A stretch of 38,242 nt of DNA from Paenibacillus ginsengarvi (GCF_003626695.1 NZ_RBAH01000046.1:1-38242), one strand, 5' to 3'; counted from the first letter of the stretch, positions 26,406 to 34,915 are shown. Notes: generated from the sequence alone by a model not told the origin. A program made the numbers and translations.

Positions 26406-26699
26406 TTAACAGTCTTCTGTGTGCTGTGGCTGTTGATTATCGACTACCTTACATATGAACGCAAAATGATGCATATCGTGAATGGGTTCATAATACACGC
26501 CAGTTAAACGACCTACGGAAACTTCAAGACCAGTTTCTTCAAACACTTCTCGCTTTGCAGTATCCTCTGCGGACTCATTCAGCTCTGACAACCCACCTGG
26601 CAGCTCCCAATTATATTTTCTGTAATTATGTTTTACTAGAAGAATTCGCCCTTCTGAATCCATAATCACAGCAGCTGCTCCGACTGGTTTTTTTGACAT
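26406..26699 (-). CDS. Nudix hydrolase, C-terminally truncated
   Basis: 97 residues from ATG 26699 with GGGGGAT upstream. The Nudix box is complete: GGLSELNESAEDTAKREVFE followed by ETGLEV, matching GX5EX7REUXEEXGU. It is preceded by AAAVIMDSEGRILLVKHNYR and WELPGG. Family members usually reach about 130-150 residues; here the frame ends QPQHTEDC soon after strand HHFAFICKVV, so the last helix and strand are missing. It may still fold poorly or be inactive. It is likely a relic of a nucleotide-derivative hydrolase gene. Confidence 0.7.
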   Translation of the reverse strand: MSKKPVGAAAVIMDSEGRILLVKHNYRKYNWELPGGLSELNESAEDTAKREVFEETGLEVSVGRLTGVYYEPIHDMHHFAFICKVVDNQQPQHTEDC

Positions 26700-26889
26700 T
26701 CCGTATCCCCCAGAGATTTACAATCTAATTCCATTTTCTAGACGGATGACTACCTATATTTGTTGCGGTCTATTAACGTAAACTGCCCGTTAGCGGAACG
26801 AAACCGCCAATTAACTCGTCAGCATCGCGGATGTAATTTTTTTGAGCTCTAAATATTTGTAAACAATATATTGGTGATACGGCAATCAA

Positions 26890-27066
26890 TATATGTTCTT
26901 GTCACAATACGGCAAAGGATATAGGTTCTTGTCCTGAGCCGAGGACAAGAACCTATACCCTTAAAACACAAAAACCGCGATTTACGCGAATTCTTAAGCA
27001 TACATGTTCTTGTCCCACGACATCATTGTCGGATGACAAGAGTCTGCTCCGATAAATGACAAGAAA
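26890..27066. repeat. TTCTTGTC palindromic element, copy 1
   Basis: A 16-bp perfect hairpin (26920-26935 with 26942-26957, loop GAGCCG) contains TTCTTGTC and its complement. It is followed by TATACCC, an A-rich stretch and an ACCGCGATTT block. Further TTCTTGTC or GACAAGA words lie at about 26896, 27006, 27034 and 27057. A second copy with the same order lies at 31102-31262. Confidence 0.75.
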
Positions 27067-27138
27067 GTATTCCGATTCATCTTCCTTATGATACCATACC
27101 GATGTTTTTGCAAACGGACGTTCAGAAACCAAGGGGGT

Positions 27139-27186
27139 ATCGGAACACATTCTTGTCTCATCTCAGTGTCAAGAATGTGTTCCGAT
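27139..27186. repeat. 17-bp hairpin with GGAACACATTCTTG arms
   Basis: ATCGGAACACATTCTTG (27139-27155) pairs perfectly with CAAGAATGTGTTCCGAT (27170-27186) around a 14-base loop. Related words TATTCCGAT and TATGTTCCAATCC occur at about 27068 and 27207. Confidence 0.75.
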
Positions 27187-27245
27187 TGGCGAATGTGGCC
27201 AAAAATATGTTCCAATCCCTGACTCCGATTGCAGATTTATTCCAA

Positions 27246-27318
27246 GAAAGTTATCCGATAACCGATCGGCGGCCTTATAAAGTTATCGGGCAGCATTGCG
27301 TAAAGAAAGTTATCCGGG
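27246..27318. repeat. AAAGTTATCCG word array
   Basis: GAAAGTTATCCGATAACC (27246), TAAAGTTATCGGGCAG (27279) and GAAAGTTATCCGGG (27306) are three spaced copies of one word. The first is also palindromic (GTTATCCGATAAC). Confidence 0.65.
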
Positions 27319-27403
27319 TTAAATAATTAAACGTGCGTGCCGAAAATTCCTAAGGACTCGACACTTTGCAGACCGTCTAGACGGTCCCTTCTACAATACA
27401 GAC

Positions 27404-28792
27404 TTATTTCAAAGCATCCAATGCTCGTTGGCTTTGCTCCTGGATTGCGGTTATTCCTTCTTCTACAGATTTCCTTCCATCCAATACAGCCTCTATTTCG
27501 TTATGCAAAATTCCATAAAAACGCCCGGAGAAGCCGACTGGAGTGCTCTTGTAAACGGCTGTCCAATCTTTAGTGCTTGGTTGCAGTTTGTAAAAGGCTT
27601 CGACAGACCGGCCATTGACTTCCTTCGGATTATATTCCACCCGGGTCAGGAGCAAGGAACTGTTGCCACCTCCCCCCAACGTTTTTGCTGTGCTTTCTCC
27701 GTTTATAAATTTGACTAGTTCCCAGGCCGCATCGATTTGTTTGGATTTCGCGTGAATAGCGAACATTTCGTGCACCGAAACCGTCTCCGTTTCGTTCGGA
27801 GCTGACAAGCTTGAAGGTGCGGTCACTGCTTGCCAATTAGGCGGTTTTATGATATTTTGACGCTCGGCATTCGTCATATTGGATAGAAGATAGTACCGGT
27901 CGACGGTCATGGCTGCCGTTCCCATCAGAAAATGATTCCTCTTGACGATACTCTCAAACGTGCTGCCGCCCGCATTCTGTTCCGGATGGATGACCTGCTT
28001 CTCCTGATAGGCATGGATGACCGTTTGGAAGATCCCTTTCCAGGCAGGGGAGTTGACGACCACTTTGGTCCCGTCCTCCGCAATTGCTGAAAGCCTGTTC
28101 GTTTTGGCGATATCTTGTATCCATGCAGATGGGTTAAGTGGATTATACAGGGCGTAATTACGCTGATCCTGGTCCTTTTTGAACGGAAACCGTTCAGCCA
28201 ACCGAAGAACATCGTCCCAGTTCATCAAATCCTTCGGATAAGGAACCCCGTACTGGTCGAATATGTCTTTGTTGTAGAACAATGCTTGCGTACTGAACTG
28301 GGGGGCAAGTGCGTACAGGGCGCCGGCACCTCTTTGACGAATATGGCCGACCACACCTGCATACAGGTTTTGAATGTCAAAGCTGTCTCTTCGAATGAGC
28401 GGGTCCAGATTGACCAACATACCACTTTTAGCCCAATCGTCGAAGAAATTGTCGGCGAAAACAACATCGACCGGGTTGGCGGCAAGTATCGTCTCTGTTT
28501 CTTTCTTCAAGTCTATTCCCGATTGAGGTCGCGGCTCTTCGACGACTTCGATCGAGATGTTCGGGTACATTTGACGAAACCTACTGCCGTAAAAATTCAT
28601 AAATGCAGTTTTACTTCGGTACAGAACGGTAACAGTTGCATGCTCCTCTTTACCGGGGGCAGGAGGAATCGTAGGCTCCTTTAATTCATTCCGCCCGCCT
28701 AAGCTGCATGCGGAAAGAAACACGAGCAGAAGGCTAAAGAGACTCAGAAATCTGAATCTGTGCCGGACTCCGAACAAACAATCCCTCCTCAT
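27404..28792 (-). CDS. Sugar-type extracellular binding lipoprotein
   Basis: A 462-residue family 1 binding protein. It has a positive N-terminus, a hydrophobic core and lipobox VFLSAC. Family blocks include TQALFYNKDIFDQYGVPYPK, MNWDDVLRLAERFPF and AWELVKFINGESTAK. The ATG at 28792 overlaps the stop of the XRE regulator (ATGA). A TTG at 28777 has an ideal AGGAGGG, so translation may start there. It is coupled to the regulator, with no permease or ATPase adjacent. It probably binds a sugar or oligosaccharide; the partner transporter is unknown. Confidence 0.85.
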   Translation of the reverse strand: MRRDCLFGVRHRFRFLSLFSLLLVFLSACSLGGRNELKEPTIPPAPGKEEHATVTVLYRSKTAFMNFYGSRFRQMYPNISIEVVEEPRPQSGIDLKKETETILAANPVDVVFADNFFDDWAKSGMLVNLDPLIRRDSFDIQNLYAGVVGHIRQRGAGALYALAPQFSTQALFYNKDIFDQYGVPYPKDLMNWDDVLRLAERFPFKKDQDQRNYALYNPLNPSAWIQDIAKTNRLSAIAEDGTKVVVNSPAWKGIFQTVIHAYQEKQVIHPEQNAGGSTFESIVKRNHFLMGTAAMTVDRYYLLSNMTNAERQNIIKPPNWQAVTAPSSLSAPNETETVSVHEMFAIHAKSKQIDAAWELVKFINGESTAKTLGGGGNSSLLLTRVEYNPKEVNGRSVEAFYKLQPSTKDWTAVYKSTPVGFSGRFYGILHNEIEAVLDGRKSVEEGITAIQEQSQRALDALK

Positions 28793-29574
28793 CGCTTCTT
28801 TGCTGAGTAGCCGGTCGAAATGCTACCTACTTTATCCAGCAGGCCAAACATGGCAGCGAACATGCGCGCGGAAATTTCCGCTTTAATATTCAATCGATAC
28901 CCACCACGAACACGTTCAAGGTATCCCAGATCTATATATTCCGACATCATGTTTTCAAATGGAATTTCTTCCGGCAGCAAAGAGCGGAGCTTGGATTCCT
29001 CAACTGTGAAGTGCGGCGATAAATGGTCTATATCAGGAAGCAAGGCAAACACGATCTTCCAAAAATGCGGAGGTACGATATTCAGCGGAAAATCGGTTCG
29101 TTTGGTAACCGATTGAACGGTTTCACGCAAAAACGGAACTGTAGCGATATAAACAAACTTATGATTCGCCCACAAAGTCAGACCAGTTTCATCGATCCGT
29201 ATAAACGGAAGACTAAAGTCGTTTTCCAGAGACGGATGGGAAGAGGCGCCAGGTATATTGGCTTTGCCGATCGTATTCATAATCTTACCGAGTACGAGAA
29301 TCTGCTGATCACGCGATGCCTTCTCCAGCTCCTGCAAGAAATCCGGAATCTTGCTCTCCAGATTTCCCGAGTTGCCAAGCAAATAATCCGTTGTACAGCC
29401 TAAAATCTCTACCAAATCGACAACCAGCGAGATGTCTGGCAGCGAATCTCCTTTCTCCCATTTGGAAACAGCTTGTGCTGAAACATTCAGCCGCTGACCC
29501 AGCTGCTCCTGCGTCAATCCTTTAGCCGTTCGAAGATCGAAAATGATTCTACCTATCAAATGTTCTTTTCCCAT
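28789..29574 (-). CDS. XRE-family regulator with an unassigned C-terminal domain
   Basis: 261 residues. Cro/C1-type helix-turn-helix at about 8-62: IFDLRTAKGLTQEQLGQRLN, then VSAQAVSKWEKGDSLPDISL. The remaining 180 residues are not recognised; they contain ETVQSVTKRTDFPLNIVPPH and a basic end (GYSAKKR). The frame is open to 29619, but AAAGGAG seven bases before ATG 29574 sets the start. It overlaps the binding-protein gene by four bases, so both are one transcriptional unit, and the regulator probably controls it. Confidence 0.85.
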   Translation of the reverse strand: MGKEHLIGRIIFDLRTAKGLTQEQLGQRLNVSAQAVSKWEKGDSLPDISLVVDLVEILGCTTDYLLGNSGNLESKIPDFLQELEKASRDQQILVLGKIMNTIGKANIPGASSHPSLENDFSLPFIRIDETGLTLWANHKFVYIATVPFLRETVQSVTKRTDFPLNIVPPHFWKIVFALLPDIDHLSPHFTVEESKLRSLLPEEIPFENMMSEYIDLGYLERVRGGYRLNIKAEISARMFAAMFGLLDKVGSISTGYSAKKR

Positions 29575-29743
29575 CCACGTTCTCCTTTCCTCTTTGTCAT
29601 TCCCACTATACCTAATCATGAAGGATTTGGAAATGGAGCGGTCGTTAACGAATCAACCTGCGGTTGATAAGTTACGGATTTCCTATGGCAGGGATTTGAA
29701 AATAATTCTTACGAACTCTGCTTCATTAAACAGTCAAAATAAA

Positions 29744-29772
29744 AAAGGTGCCACTTATTATAGGGCGCCTTT
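29744..29772 (-). terminator. Rho-independent terminator of the esterase gene
   Basis: AAAGGTGCC (29744-29752) pairs with GGCGCCTTT (29764-29772) with one G-T pair. On the minus strand it is followed by a run of T. It lies about 90 bases after the esterase stop. The rest of 29575-29860 shows no gene. Confidence 0.8.
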
Positions 29773-29860
29773 GCAACAGATTAGCAACTAACTTGTTATG
29801 TTTCTTGATCTTGATTCTAGCTTATCCTTAATGCTCACGATAATTAAAGCTTGTTTAAAA

Positions 29861-30889
29861 CTACAGATGCTTTTTGAAAAATTCGAACGCTTTGTTGCCC
29901 GCGAACGAGTGCCCGTGCGCATGAATGTCCGAATCCAGGTTGGAAGACGCATCCGCAGCCGCGTAGATGCGCTGCACACCTTCGTACCCTTTCAGCAAAT
30001 CTTGAATAAAGAAGCAATCGTCGTAAATGCCCATATCGACCAGCAGTGGTCTCGGCGCGATCAGACCGGCAATATCGTGCGTGTCAAAATATTTATATAT
30101 TTCAGGCACAACCTGCGAGCCGCAAAAATTGCCGCGCGCAATCCCGAACTCCGCGAACGGATTGATGTAGCCCATCACATTGGCCGCTTTAATGCGCGGC
30201 TCGATCGCCGCCGTAAACGCCGTCATTGTCCCCCCGTAGCTCAGCCCCATCATGCCGATGCGCCCCGGATCGACTTCGTCCCGCGTTTCCAAATAATCGA
30301 CGCAGCACTTGATATCCCAAATGTTAAGCGTCTGGGGATAAATGCCGAGGATGGAGCCTTTAATGAAGTTGATGTTGCACACGTCTTTCCGGCCGCACGA
30401 ATCGTTCCGCTCCCCGAAGCCCCGCAATTCCGGCACGATGACGAGGAATCCCGCTTTCGCCATTTGCTCGCCGAAGTTGTAGTTCATAAGCGCGATCGCC
30501 TTCTCGTGCTCCGGCGAGGATCTTACTCCCGCTACCGGATCCTTTCCCAGGTCGACAGGATGCCCGTTGCAGCAAATGATGGCCGCGTTGCTCCGATCCG
30601 CATTCATAGTTTTCGGCCGCAGGAGAACGCAGGGTACGGAAGCGAACTCTTCCGAATCAAAAATGACCCGTTCCCGAATCAAGTCTCCGTCCTCGACGGC
30701 ATATTCCACTTCGGCCGCCAAGTCCACTTTTTGCGGGAATACGCCGAGAAGCTCCTGGAGTTGCTCCGTCGCCTTGGTTCGCCAAGCCTCCCAATCCACT
30801 TTGGTTTCGCCCTTGAACGAATGCAGCGGCGTCCAATCCTTCGCTTTTTGCTTCCAATATGCCGATGATGAAAAATGTCTGTTGGCCAT
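29861..30889 (-). CDS. Alpha/beta-hydrolase esterase, acetyl-xylan-esterase-like
   Basis: 342 residues, cytosolic (no signal peptide). The N-terminal region is about 90 residues, then the catalytic fold: VIVPELRGFGERND (153-163), nucleophile elbow GLSYGG with Ser217, an acid in LLVDMGIYDD and His in HAHGHSF near 325. This arrangement fits the acetyl-xylan-esterase/Abhydrolase 7 type serine esterases found in sugar gene clusters. GGAGGATCAGGAT just before ATG 30889 supports the start. It is monocistronic, with its own terminator. The substrate is not readable; deacetylation of plant polysaccharide fragments is plausible in this sugar-rich context. Confidence 0.85.
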   Translation of the reverse strand: MANRHFSSSAYWKQKAKDWTPLHSFKGETKVDWEAWRTKATEQLQELLGVFPQKVDLAAEVEYAVEDGDLIRERVIFDSEEFASVPCVLLRPKTMNADRSNAAIICCNGHPVDLGKDPVAGVRSSPEHEKAIALMNYNFGEQMAKAGFLVIVPELRGFGERNDSCGRKDVCNINFIKGSILGIYPQTLNIWDIKCCVDYLETRDEVDPGRIGMMGLSYGGTMTAFTAAIEPRIKAANVMGYINPFAEFGIARGNFCGSQVVPEIYKYFDTHDIAGLIAPRPLLVDMGIYDDCFFIQDLLKGYEGVQRIYAAADASSNLDSDIHAHGHSFAGNKAFEFFKKHL

Positions 30890-31620
30890 ATCCTGATCCT
30901 CCTCGACTCATTTCCAGATAACGTACCTGTCCCAATTAATTATCATTTAAGCCTAGAGAAAATGCACTACTCTGTTCATCCGATAGGAATTGTAAAGAAT
31001 CGTATTATAGCTTTGATCCAGTTATATGAATGAACCACCATACTTTTCCACCGGAGCAACGATAAACGATTTGATTCATCGGATGCTTCGTCGGGAATGA
31101 GTTCAAGTTCTTGTCATGGAGAATTGACAAGAACTTTATCCCATAAAAAGTAAAAGCCGCGATTTCGCGGCAATTAATGAGACTGTGTTCATGGGACATG
31201 ACATTACTGCATTTACTGTCGGTTGACAAGAACTTGATGTCATTAATGACAAGAACTCATGTATTCAAAGCCCGATCCAACCCTCGTCGGCGATCCCTTC
31301 ACAAATAACGTCAACCAGCGGGATTTCTCTCGACCTTGTGATGGTCTATTAATTCAATATTTAATATCCTTTTCGCATTATCCTGCCCCGTTACTTCAAT
31401 AGACATCAAGAGGAGCTGTCCTTGCGGCAGCTCCACGCTTCGTCGTAAATCGCTTTTTTACCGGAACAGCCTGATAGTTCGATTTTTCGTGCCAAATGAA
31501 TTGGCCGAATGACTTCTGCAATCTTTCAATTCGTTTCAGGGCAACCTGCACCTTCCTAGTCTGAGTGCAGTCTTACCATTTTCCGAATGATGCCGTCGCA
31601 ATCGGGGCTAAGGGAGCACG
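30890..31620. other. Gene-free region with repeat element and a coding relic
   Basis: Contains palindromic element copy 2 (31102-31262). Near 31400-31575 a minus-strand frame reads LKRIERLQKSFGQFIWHEKS and ends TAPLDVY; it has no start and I do not recognise it. Its end coincides with a GGAGCTG/CAGCTCC hairpin at about 31413-31436. No intact gene was seen. Confidence 0.45.
31102..31262. repeat. TTCTTGTC palindromic element, copy 2
   Basis: AAGTTCTTGTCA (31105-31116) pairs with TGACAAGAACTT (31125-31136). It is followed by TTATCCC, an A-rich tract, the hairpin GCCGCGATTTCGCGGC (31156-31171), TGTTCATGGGACATGACATT, GTCGGTTGACAAGAAC and ATGACAAGAAC. The order of parts equals copy 1 though the sequences have drifted. 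Confidence 0.75.
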
Positions 31621-32718
31621 TCATACTTTCGATTCATTTGGCAGCCGCACTTCAAAATGGGTACGGACCAGATTGCTATGGACTTTGATCGTCCCTCGAT
31701 GCTGCTCAACAATATTTTTGGCTATGAACAAACCAAGACCTGTACTCCCTCCCTGCTGCGTTCGAGCCTTGTCGCCAGTAAAAAACATATCAAAAATATG
31801 TGCCTGAATCTCAGTAGGAATCGGGTCACCGTAATTGATGATCTGAATTACCACTTCCTCGCCATCACGATATCCTTTCACATCAACAAACTGTCCGTCG
31901 CTCCCATAGCGGCAGGCATTGATCAACATATTCTCAAACACGCGTGCCAGCAGCTCGCCAACTCCGCGAATCATCAATTGCGGGGCAACATTCATCCTAG
32001 TTACCAGGTTATTTTTTTCAAAGGCAGGATACATCTCCTCATTCAACTGAACAAGAAGCTCACTCAGATCGACTATTTCTTCGTTAATGGTGACCTTGAC
32101 AATGTTCAGTCTGGTAATTTCGAAGAGTTCATCGATCAGTTTTTCCAGGCGCTGCGCCTTCGTATAAGCAATCGTCGCATAGTGCCTGACCTGTTCGGGA
32201 GTCAGCTGCTCGTCTCGCAAAATGAAATCGAGATATCCCAAAACAGAAGTAAGCGGTGTACGCAAATCATGCGCCAGATTAAGCACAAGCATATCCTTGC
32301 TACTTTCTGCAAAATCTCCTCTTTCTAAAGCTTGCCGCAATTTCTCACAGGCTAGATTAATGTCCCTCGCAAAATCCCCGAACTCATCCTTAGATGGAAT
32401 ATCTACATAGCTATTAAAGTCACCGCTCGCAAGATGGTTGATTCCGCTAGAGATCTTATGAAAATAAGTTGAATACCTCTTGGTAAGGAGTAAGAAAAAG
32501 ATTATTGAGAGCGGAATGAAAATTATTAGGAAGAAGTTGACATCGCCAACTTCTCTCATGAAATAACGAATTGGGGTTAACGGATCTTCAAACTTGGTCG
32601 AATGATAATAAACTTGGAGAGCTTTATAGATCAAATAGGTAATGGTACCGGAAAAAAACATGCTTATACCAAATAGCAAAATCATTCTAGATCTGAAGCT
32701 GCGAATCATTTTAACCAT
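31621..32718 (-). CDS. Sensor histidine kinase
   Basis: A membrane-bound kinase of 365 residues. Two transmembrane helices (about 12-34 and 61-79) enclose a short extracytoplasmic loop. A HAMP-like linker follows, then H-box NLAHDLRTPLTSVLGYLD with phosphoacceptor His150, N-box FENMLINACRYG and G-box GGSTGLGLFIAKNI. The small sensor loop is of the VanS-like/intramembrane-sensing type. Start codons at 32736 (GTG) and 32718 (ATG) are both possible; neither has a strong ribosome site. The gene overlaps the response regulator, which suggests coupling. No resistance genes lie next to it; the nearest unit is the importer/HlyD operon upstream. Confidence 0.88.
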   Translation of the reverse strand: MVKMIRSFRSRMILLFGISMFFSGTITYLIYKALQVYYHSTKFEDPLTPIRYFMREVGDVNFFLIIFIPLSIIFFLLLTKRYSTYFHKISSGINHLASGDFNSYVDIPSKDEFGDFARDINLACEKLRQALERGDFAESSKDMLVLNLAHDLRTPLTSVLGYLDFILRDEQLTPEQVRHYATIAYTKAQRLEKLIDELFEITRLNIVKVTINEEIVDLSELLVQLNEEMYPAFEKNNLVTRMNVAPQLMIRGVGELLARVFENMLINACRYGSDGQFVDVKGYRDGEEVVIQIINYGDPIPTEIQAHIFDMFFTGDKARTQQGGSTGLGLFIAKNIVEQHRGTIKVHSNLVRTHFEVRLPNESKV

Positions 32719-33406
32719 TGAACGAGTACCCCACACCCCATACCGTTTTGATTAGTTTGTTTTTCGCTTGTTCTTCGCCAAGCTTCTTTCTCAAGGTTCG
32801 AATATGCACCATGACCGTATTATTGCCATCATAATACGCTTCGCCCCATACCTGCTGGAAAATGTTCTCGGCACTGAACACCTTCTTGGGGTAGCTAGCC
32901 AAAAGGTATAAAATATCAAACTCCTTTGGTGTAAGCTCGATCGTTTCCCCATACAGACTAATTGTACGCTTATCGGGATATATGACCAGCCCGCCTGCCT
33001 CAATTACCTTAGTGTTTGCGTCTGCCAATTGATTCAGCTGCCTGTATCGTCGTAGCTGAGCATTAATACGCGCCATCAACTCCATCGGGTTGAACGGCTT
33101 TGTCACATAATCATCTGCGCCTATGACCAATCCGGATATTTTATCCAGATAGGAGGTTTTGGCACTCAAAAAGATGACTGGCATAACATGCTGCTCGCGA
33201 ATCAGTCGGATCACGTCATACCCGCTCAGCTCAGGCATCATAATATCCAGGATCGCCAAATCTATCGAGTGCTTTTGAACAGCCTGGAATGCTGCCTTTC
33301 CATCGGATGCGATGATATATTCATAGCCCTCTTTTTTCACATGTAAGCCAATCAGTTCAGCAATCTCCGCCTCATCATCCACTATCAATATCGTTATACC
33401 CTTCAT
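32711..33406 (-). CDS. OmpR-family response regulator
   Basis: 231 residues. The receiver domain (1-118) has the acidic pair DD at 10-11, phosphoacceptor Asp54 (LDIMMPE) and Lys near 102 (FLSAKTSYLDK). The winged-helix effector domain (about 130-230) contains ELTPKEFDILYLLASYPKKV and HIRTLRKKLGEE. GGAGG five bases before ATG 33406 makes this the start rather than the GTG at 33418. It is paired with the histidine kinase. A 39-base box in its promoter (33488-33526) is nearly repeated before the importer operon (38022-38060), so that operon is the best candidate target. Confidence 0.9.
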   Translation of the reverse strand: MKGITILIVDDEAEIAELIGLHVKKEGYEYIIASDGKAAFQAVQKHSIDLAILDIMMPELSGYDVIRLIREQHVMPVIFLSAKTSYLDKISGLVIGADDYVTKPFNPMELMARINAQLRRYRQLNQLADANTKVIEAGGLVIYPDKRTISLYGETIELTPKEFDILYLLASYPKKVFSAENIFQQVWGEAYYDGNNTVMVHIRTLRKKLGEEQAKNKLIKTVWGVGYSFNG

Positions 33407-33487
33407 CGTTTCCTCCACGCTTGTTTCGAATTTTTCTGGTGATTCAATTCCCCATTGCGGCTCACCAATATAGGATAGAGAAAATTA

Positions 33488-33526
33488 TTTAAATAAAAAG
33501 TAGGGCAAAAATTAAACTTTTCTAAA
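33488..33526 (-). promoter_or_regulatory. Conserved promoter box, response-regulator gene
   Basis: A 39-base segment starting TTTAAATAAAAAGTAGGG on the plus strand. It matches 38022-38060 at 32 of 39 positions with no gap. It lies about 80 bases upstream of the response-regulator start. The AT-rich parts may include the -10, and the invariant AAGTAGGG core may be the regulator contact. Confidence 0.7.
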
Positions 33527-33535
33527 GTAAATACA

Positions 33536-33574
33536 CAAAAACAAGGGCCTTCCTTTGGAACAGCCCCTGCTTGT
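33536..33574 (-). terminator. Terminator of the importer operon
   Basis: On the minus strand AAGCAGGGGCTGTTCC pairs imperfectly with GGAAGGCCCTTG, followed by TTTTTG. It begins ten bases after the binding-protein stop. Confidence 0.7.
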
Positions 33575-33583
33575 CGAGTATCG

Positions 33584-34915
33584 TTATTCGTTTAAGTAGG
33601 TTGTCACGCGGTTCTGAATCAACTTCGCTGCTTTCTCGGCAGACTTTTGTCCGTTGAAAAACGGTTTGGCTTCCTCTTCGATCATAGGAACAATTTTAGG
33701 ATCGTAGTTCTCATAGTGATCTGCCGCGTCGATGATCTGCTGGATTTGTGCAAATTCTTCGTTCGGCACTTTGATTGCTTTCCCATTAGTAAGCTTGAAC
33801 GTCCCATTCTTCATTTGTTCTTTGATGTCGTTCAGCTTCTTTTCATTCACAGATTTCTGCAATGAAAATCCGTCTTGCAAGGATTGCACATCTTCGGATA
33901 ACAAGAAGGTAACAAACTTCCAGGCTTCCTCCTTGACTAACGATTTGGCCGAAATCGCAAACTCAAATGAAGGTGTGATAGCCACACCGTTTTGTCCTTT
34001 CGCATGCGGCTTTTGCAGCAGTTTCGGATTTAAGAAGAGCTGATGCGGAATTTCGATCAAGTCTGCCATTGAATAAAAATGAGCATTGTGGAACAACTGT
34101 TTGCCTTCTTCCGCTTGATTGGCAGTCATCACTTTCTCGTCATACAATTTTTTTATTTGTTGCATAGTTTCCACGAATTCGGGAGAATCAAAGTTTGACG
34201 TCTTCGCCCCGCTGTCAACGAACTGTGAGAAACGATCAAAAACCGTTTCATACAATATTCGTTCCGGCGGGGTGCCAGCTAAGGCGAAGCGGTTCTTTCC
34301 GGCCTGTTGCTTCATTGTCCTGGATTGTTCCCCAAACTCCTTCCAGTCCCAGCTCTTATCGTCCATCTTTACGCTTGCGTTTGCGAGTATGTCTCCATCT
34401 CCCACGAATGCCGTCAAGTAAAATCCGTATGGCATTGCATATAAACCGCCATTCGCCTTCTTCGTCGCTTCCAAAACGTTCTTTTGCAAATCGTTCTTAT
34501 TTAATATATTGTCTTTTTCCCATAAATCTTTCATGTTCAGGACTAACTTTTTATTTATGTATTCTTTGAGAGGCAAACCGCCTACTTCGATAATATCCGC
34601 GCCCTTCCCGGATAGCAGTGCCGCATTCGTCGTCTTTTGGTGTTTTTCGATATCACCCGCAGCCCACTCTTCCCCTGCATTTTTCTTATAGGATATGATT
34701 TGCAAGTCGATATCCGGGTATTTCTCTTCGAACTTTTTCTCTACCGTCTGGTAAAACCCGTCTGGTTGCTGGATTGTCAAAGTAATGACGGTTTTCCCAT
34801 CCGCCTTGACCGGTTTCTCTTGGCTCTCCTCTTCCCCGCTGCCCCTGGAACTGCAGGCCGTAGTGGCGATCATCGTCATCACAATGAACATCGTCCATAG
34901 TTTTTTTTTCAACAT
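33584..34915 (-). CDS. Sugar-type extracellular binding lipoprotein of the CUT1 importer
   Basis: 443 residues. Signal peptide with lipobox ATTAC (Cys at about 21). The mature part has TIQQPDGFYQTVEKKFEEKY, AALLSGKGADIIEV, YAMPYGFYLTAFVGDGDI and a terminal QKSAEKAAKLIQNRVTTYL, all as in family 1 sugar binders. AAAGGGGTGG precedes ATG 34915. It is the last gene of the operon, after the HlyD gene and two permeases. It would present the ligand to those permeases. No ATPase is encoded here; such systems in Bacillota usually share an MsmX-type ATPase. Confidence 0.88.
   Translation of the reverse strand: MLKKKLWTMFIVMTMIATTACSSRGSGEEESQEKPVKADGKTVITLTIQQPDGFYQTVEKKFEEKYPDIDLQIISYKKNAGEEWAAGDIEKHQKTTNAALLSGKGADIIEVGGLPLKEYINKKLVLNMKDLWEKDNILNKNDLQKNVLEATKKANGGLYAMPYGFYLTAFVGDGDILANASVKMDDKSWDWKEFGEQSRTMKQQAGKNRFALAGTPPERILYETVFDRFSQFVDSGAKTSNFDSPEFVETMQQIKKLYDEKVMTANQAEEGKQLFHNAHFYSMADLIEIPHQLFLNPKLLQKPHAKGQNGVAITPSFEFAISAKSLVKEEAWKFVTFLLSEDVQSLQDGFSLQKSVNEKKLNDIKEQMKNGTFKLTNGKAIKVPNEEFAQIQQIIDAADHYENYDPKIVPMIEEEAKPFFNGQKSAEKAAKLIQNRVTTYLNE

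Larger units (their letters stand above)
26700..27403. other. Gene-free region holding palindromic repeat elements
   Basis: About 700 bases without a supportable gene. It contains a TTCTTGTC-word element (26890-27066), a GGAACA-word hairpin (27139-27186), an AAAGTTATCCG array (27246-27318) and a perfect 16-base palindrome GACCGTCTAGACGGTC (27371-27386). The only open frames cross these palindromes and are not coding. Confidence 0.6.

Noticed and set aside
26953..27215. Small minus-strand frames in the palindrome region
   Set aside because: They cross perfect hairpins and have no ribosome site, so non-coding repeats explain them better.
26890..27320. CRISPR array from the repeated short words
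   Set aside because: The words are in mixed orientation, unevenly spaced and of different sequences. There are no regular repeats with unique spacers and no cas genes.
29798..30868. 356-codon plus-strand frame opposite the esterase
   Set aside because: It is an antisense shadow of a clear alpha/beta hydrolase, with biased composition and no motif.
31621..33406. Vancomycin-resistance VanRS system
   Set aside because: The kinase and regulator are similar in style, but no vanH/A/X-type ligase or dipeptidase genes are present. The linked promoter box points to the transporter operon instead.
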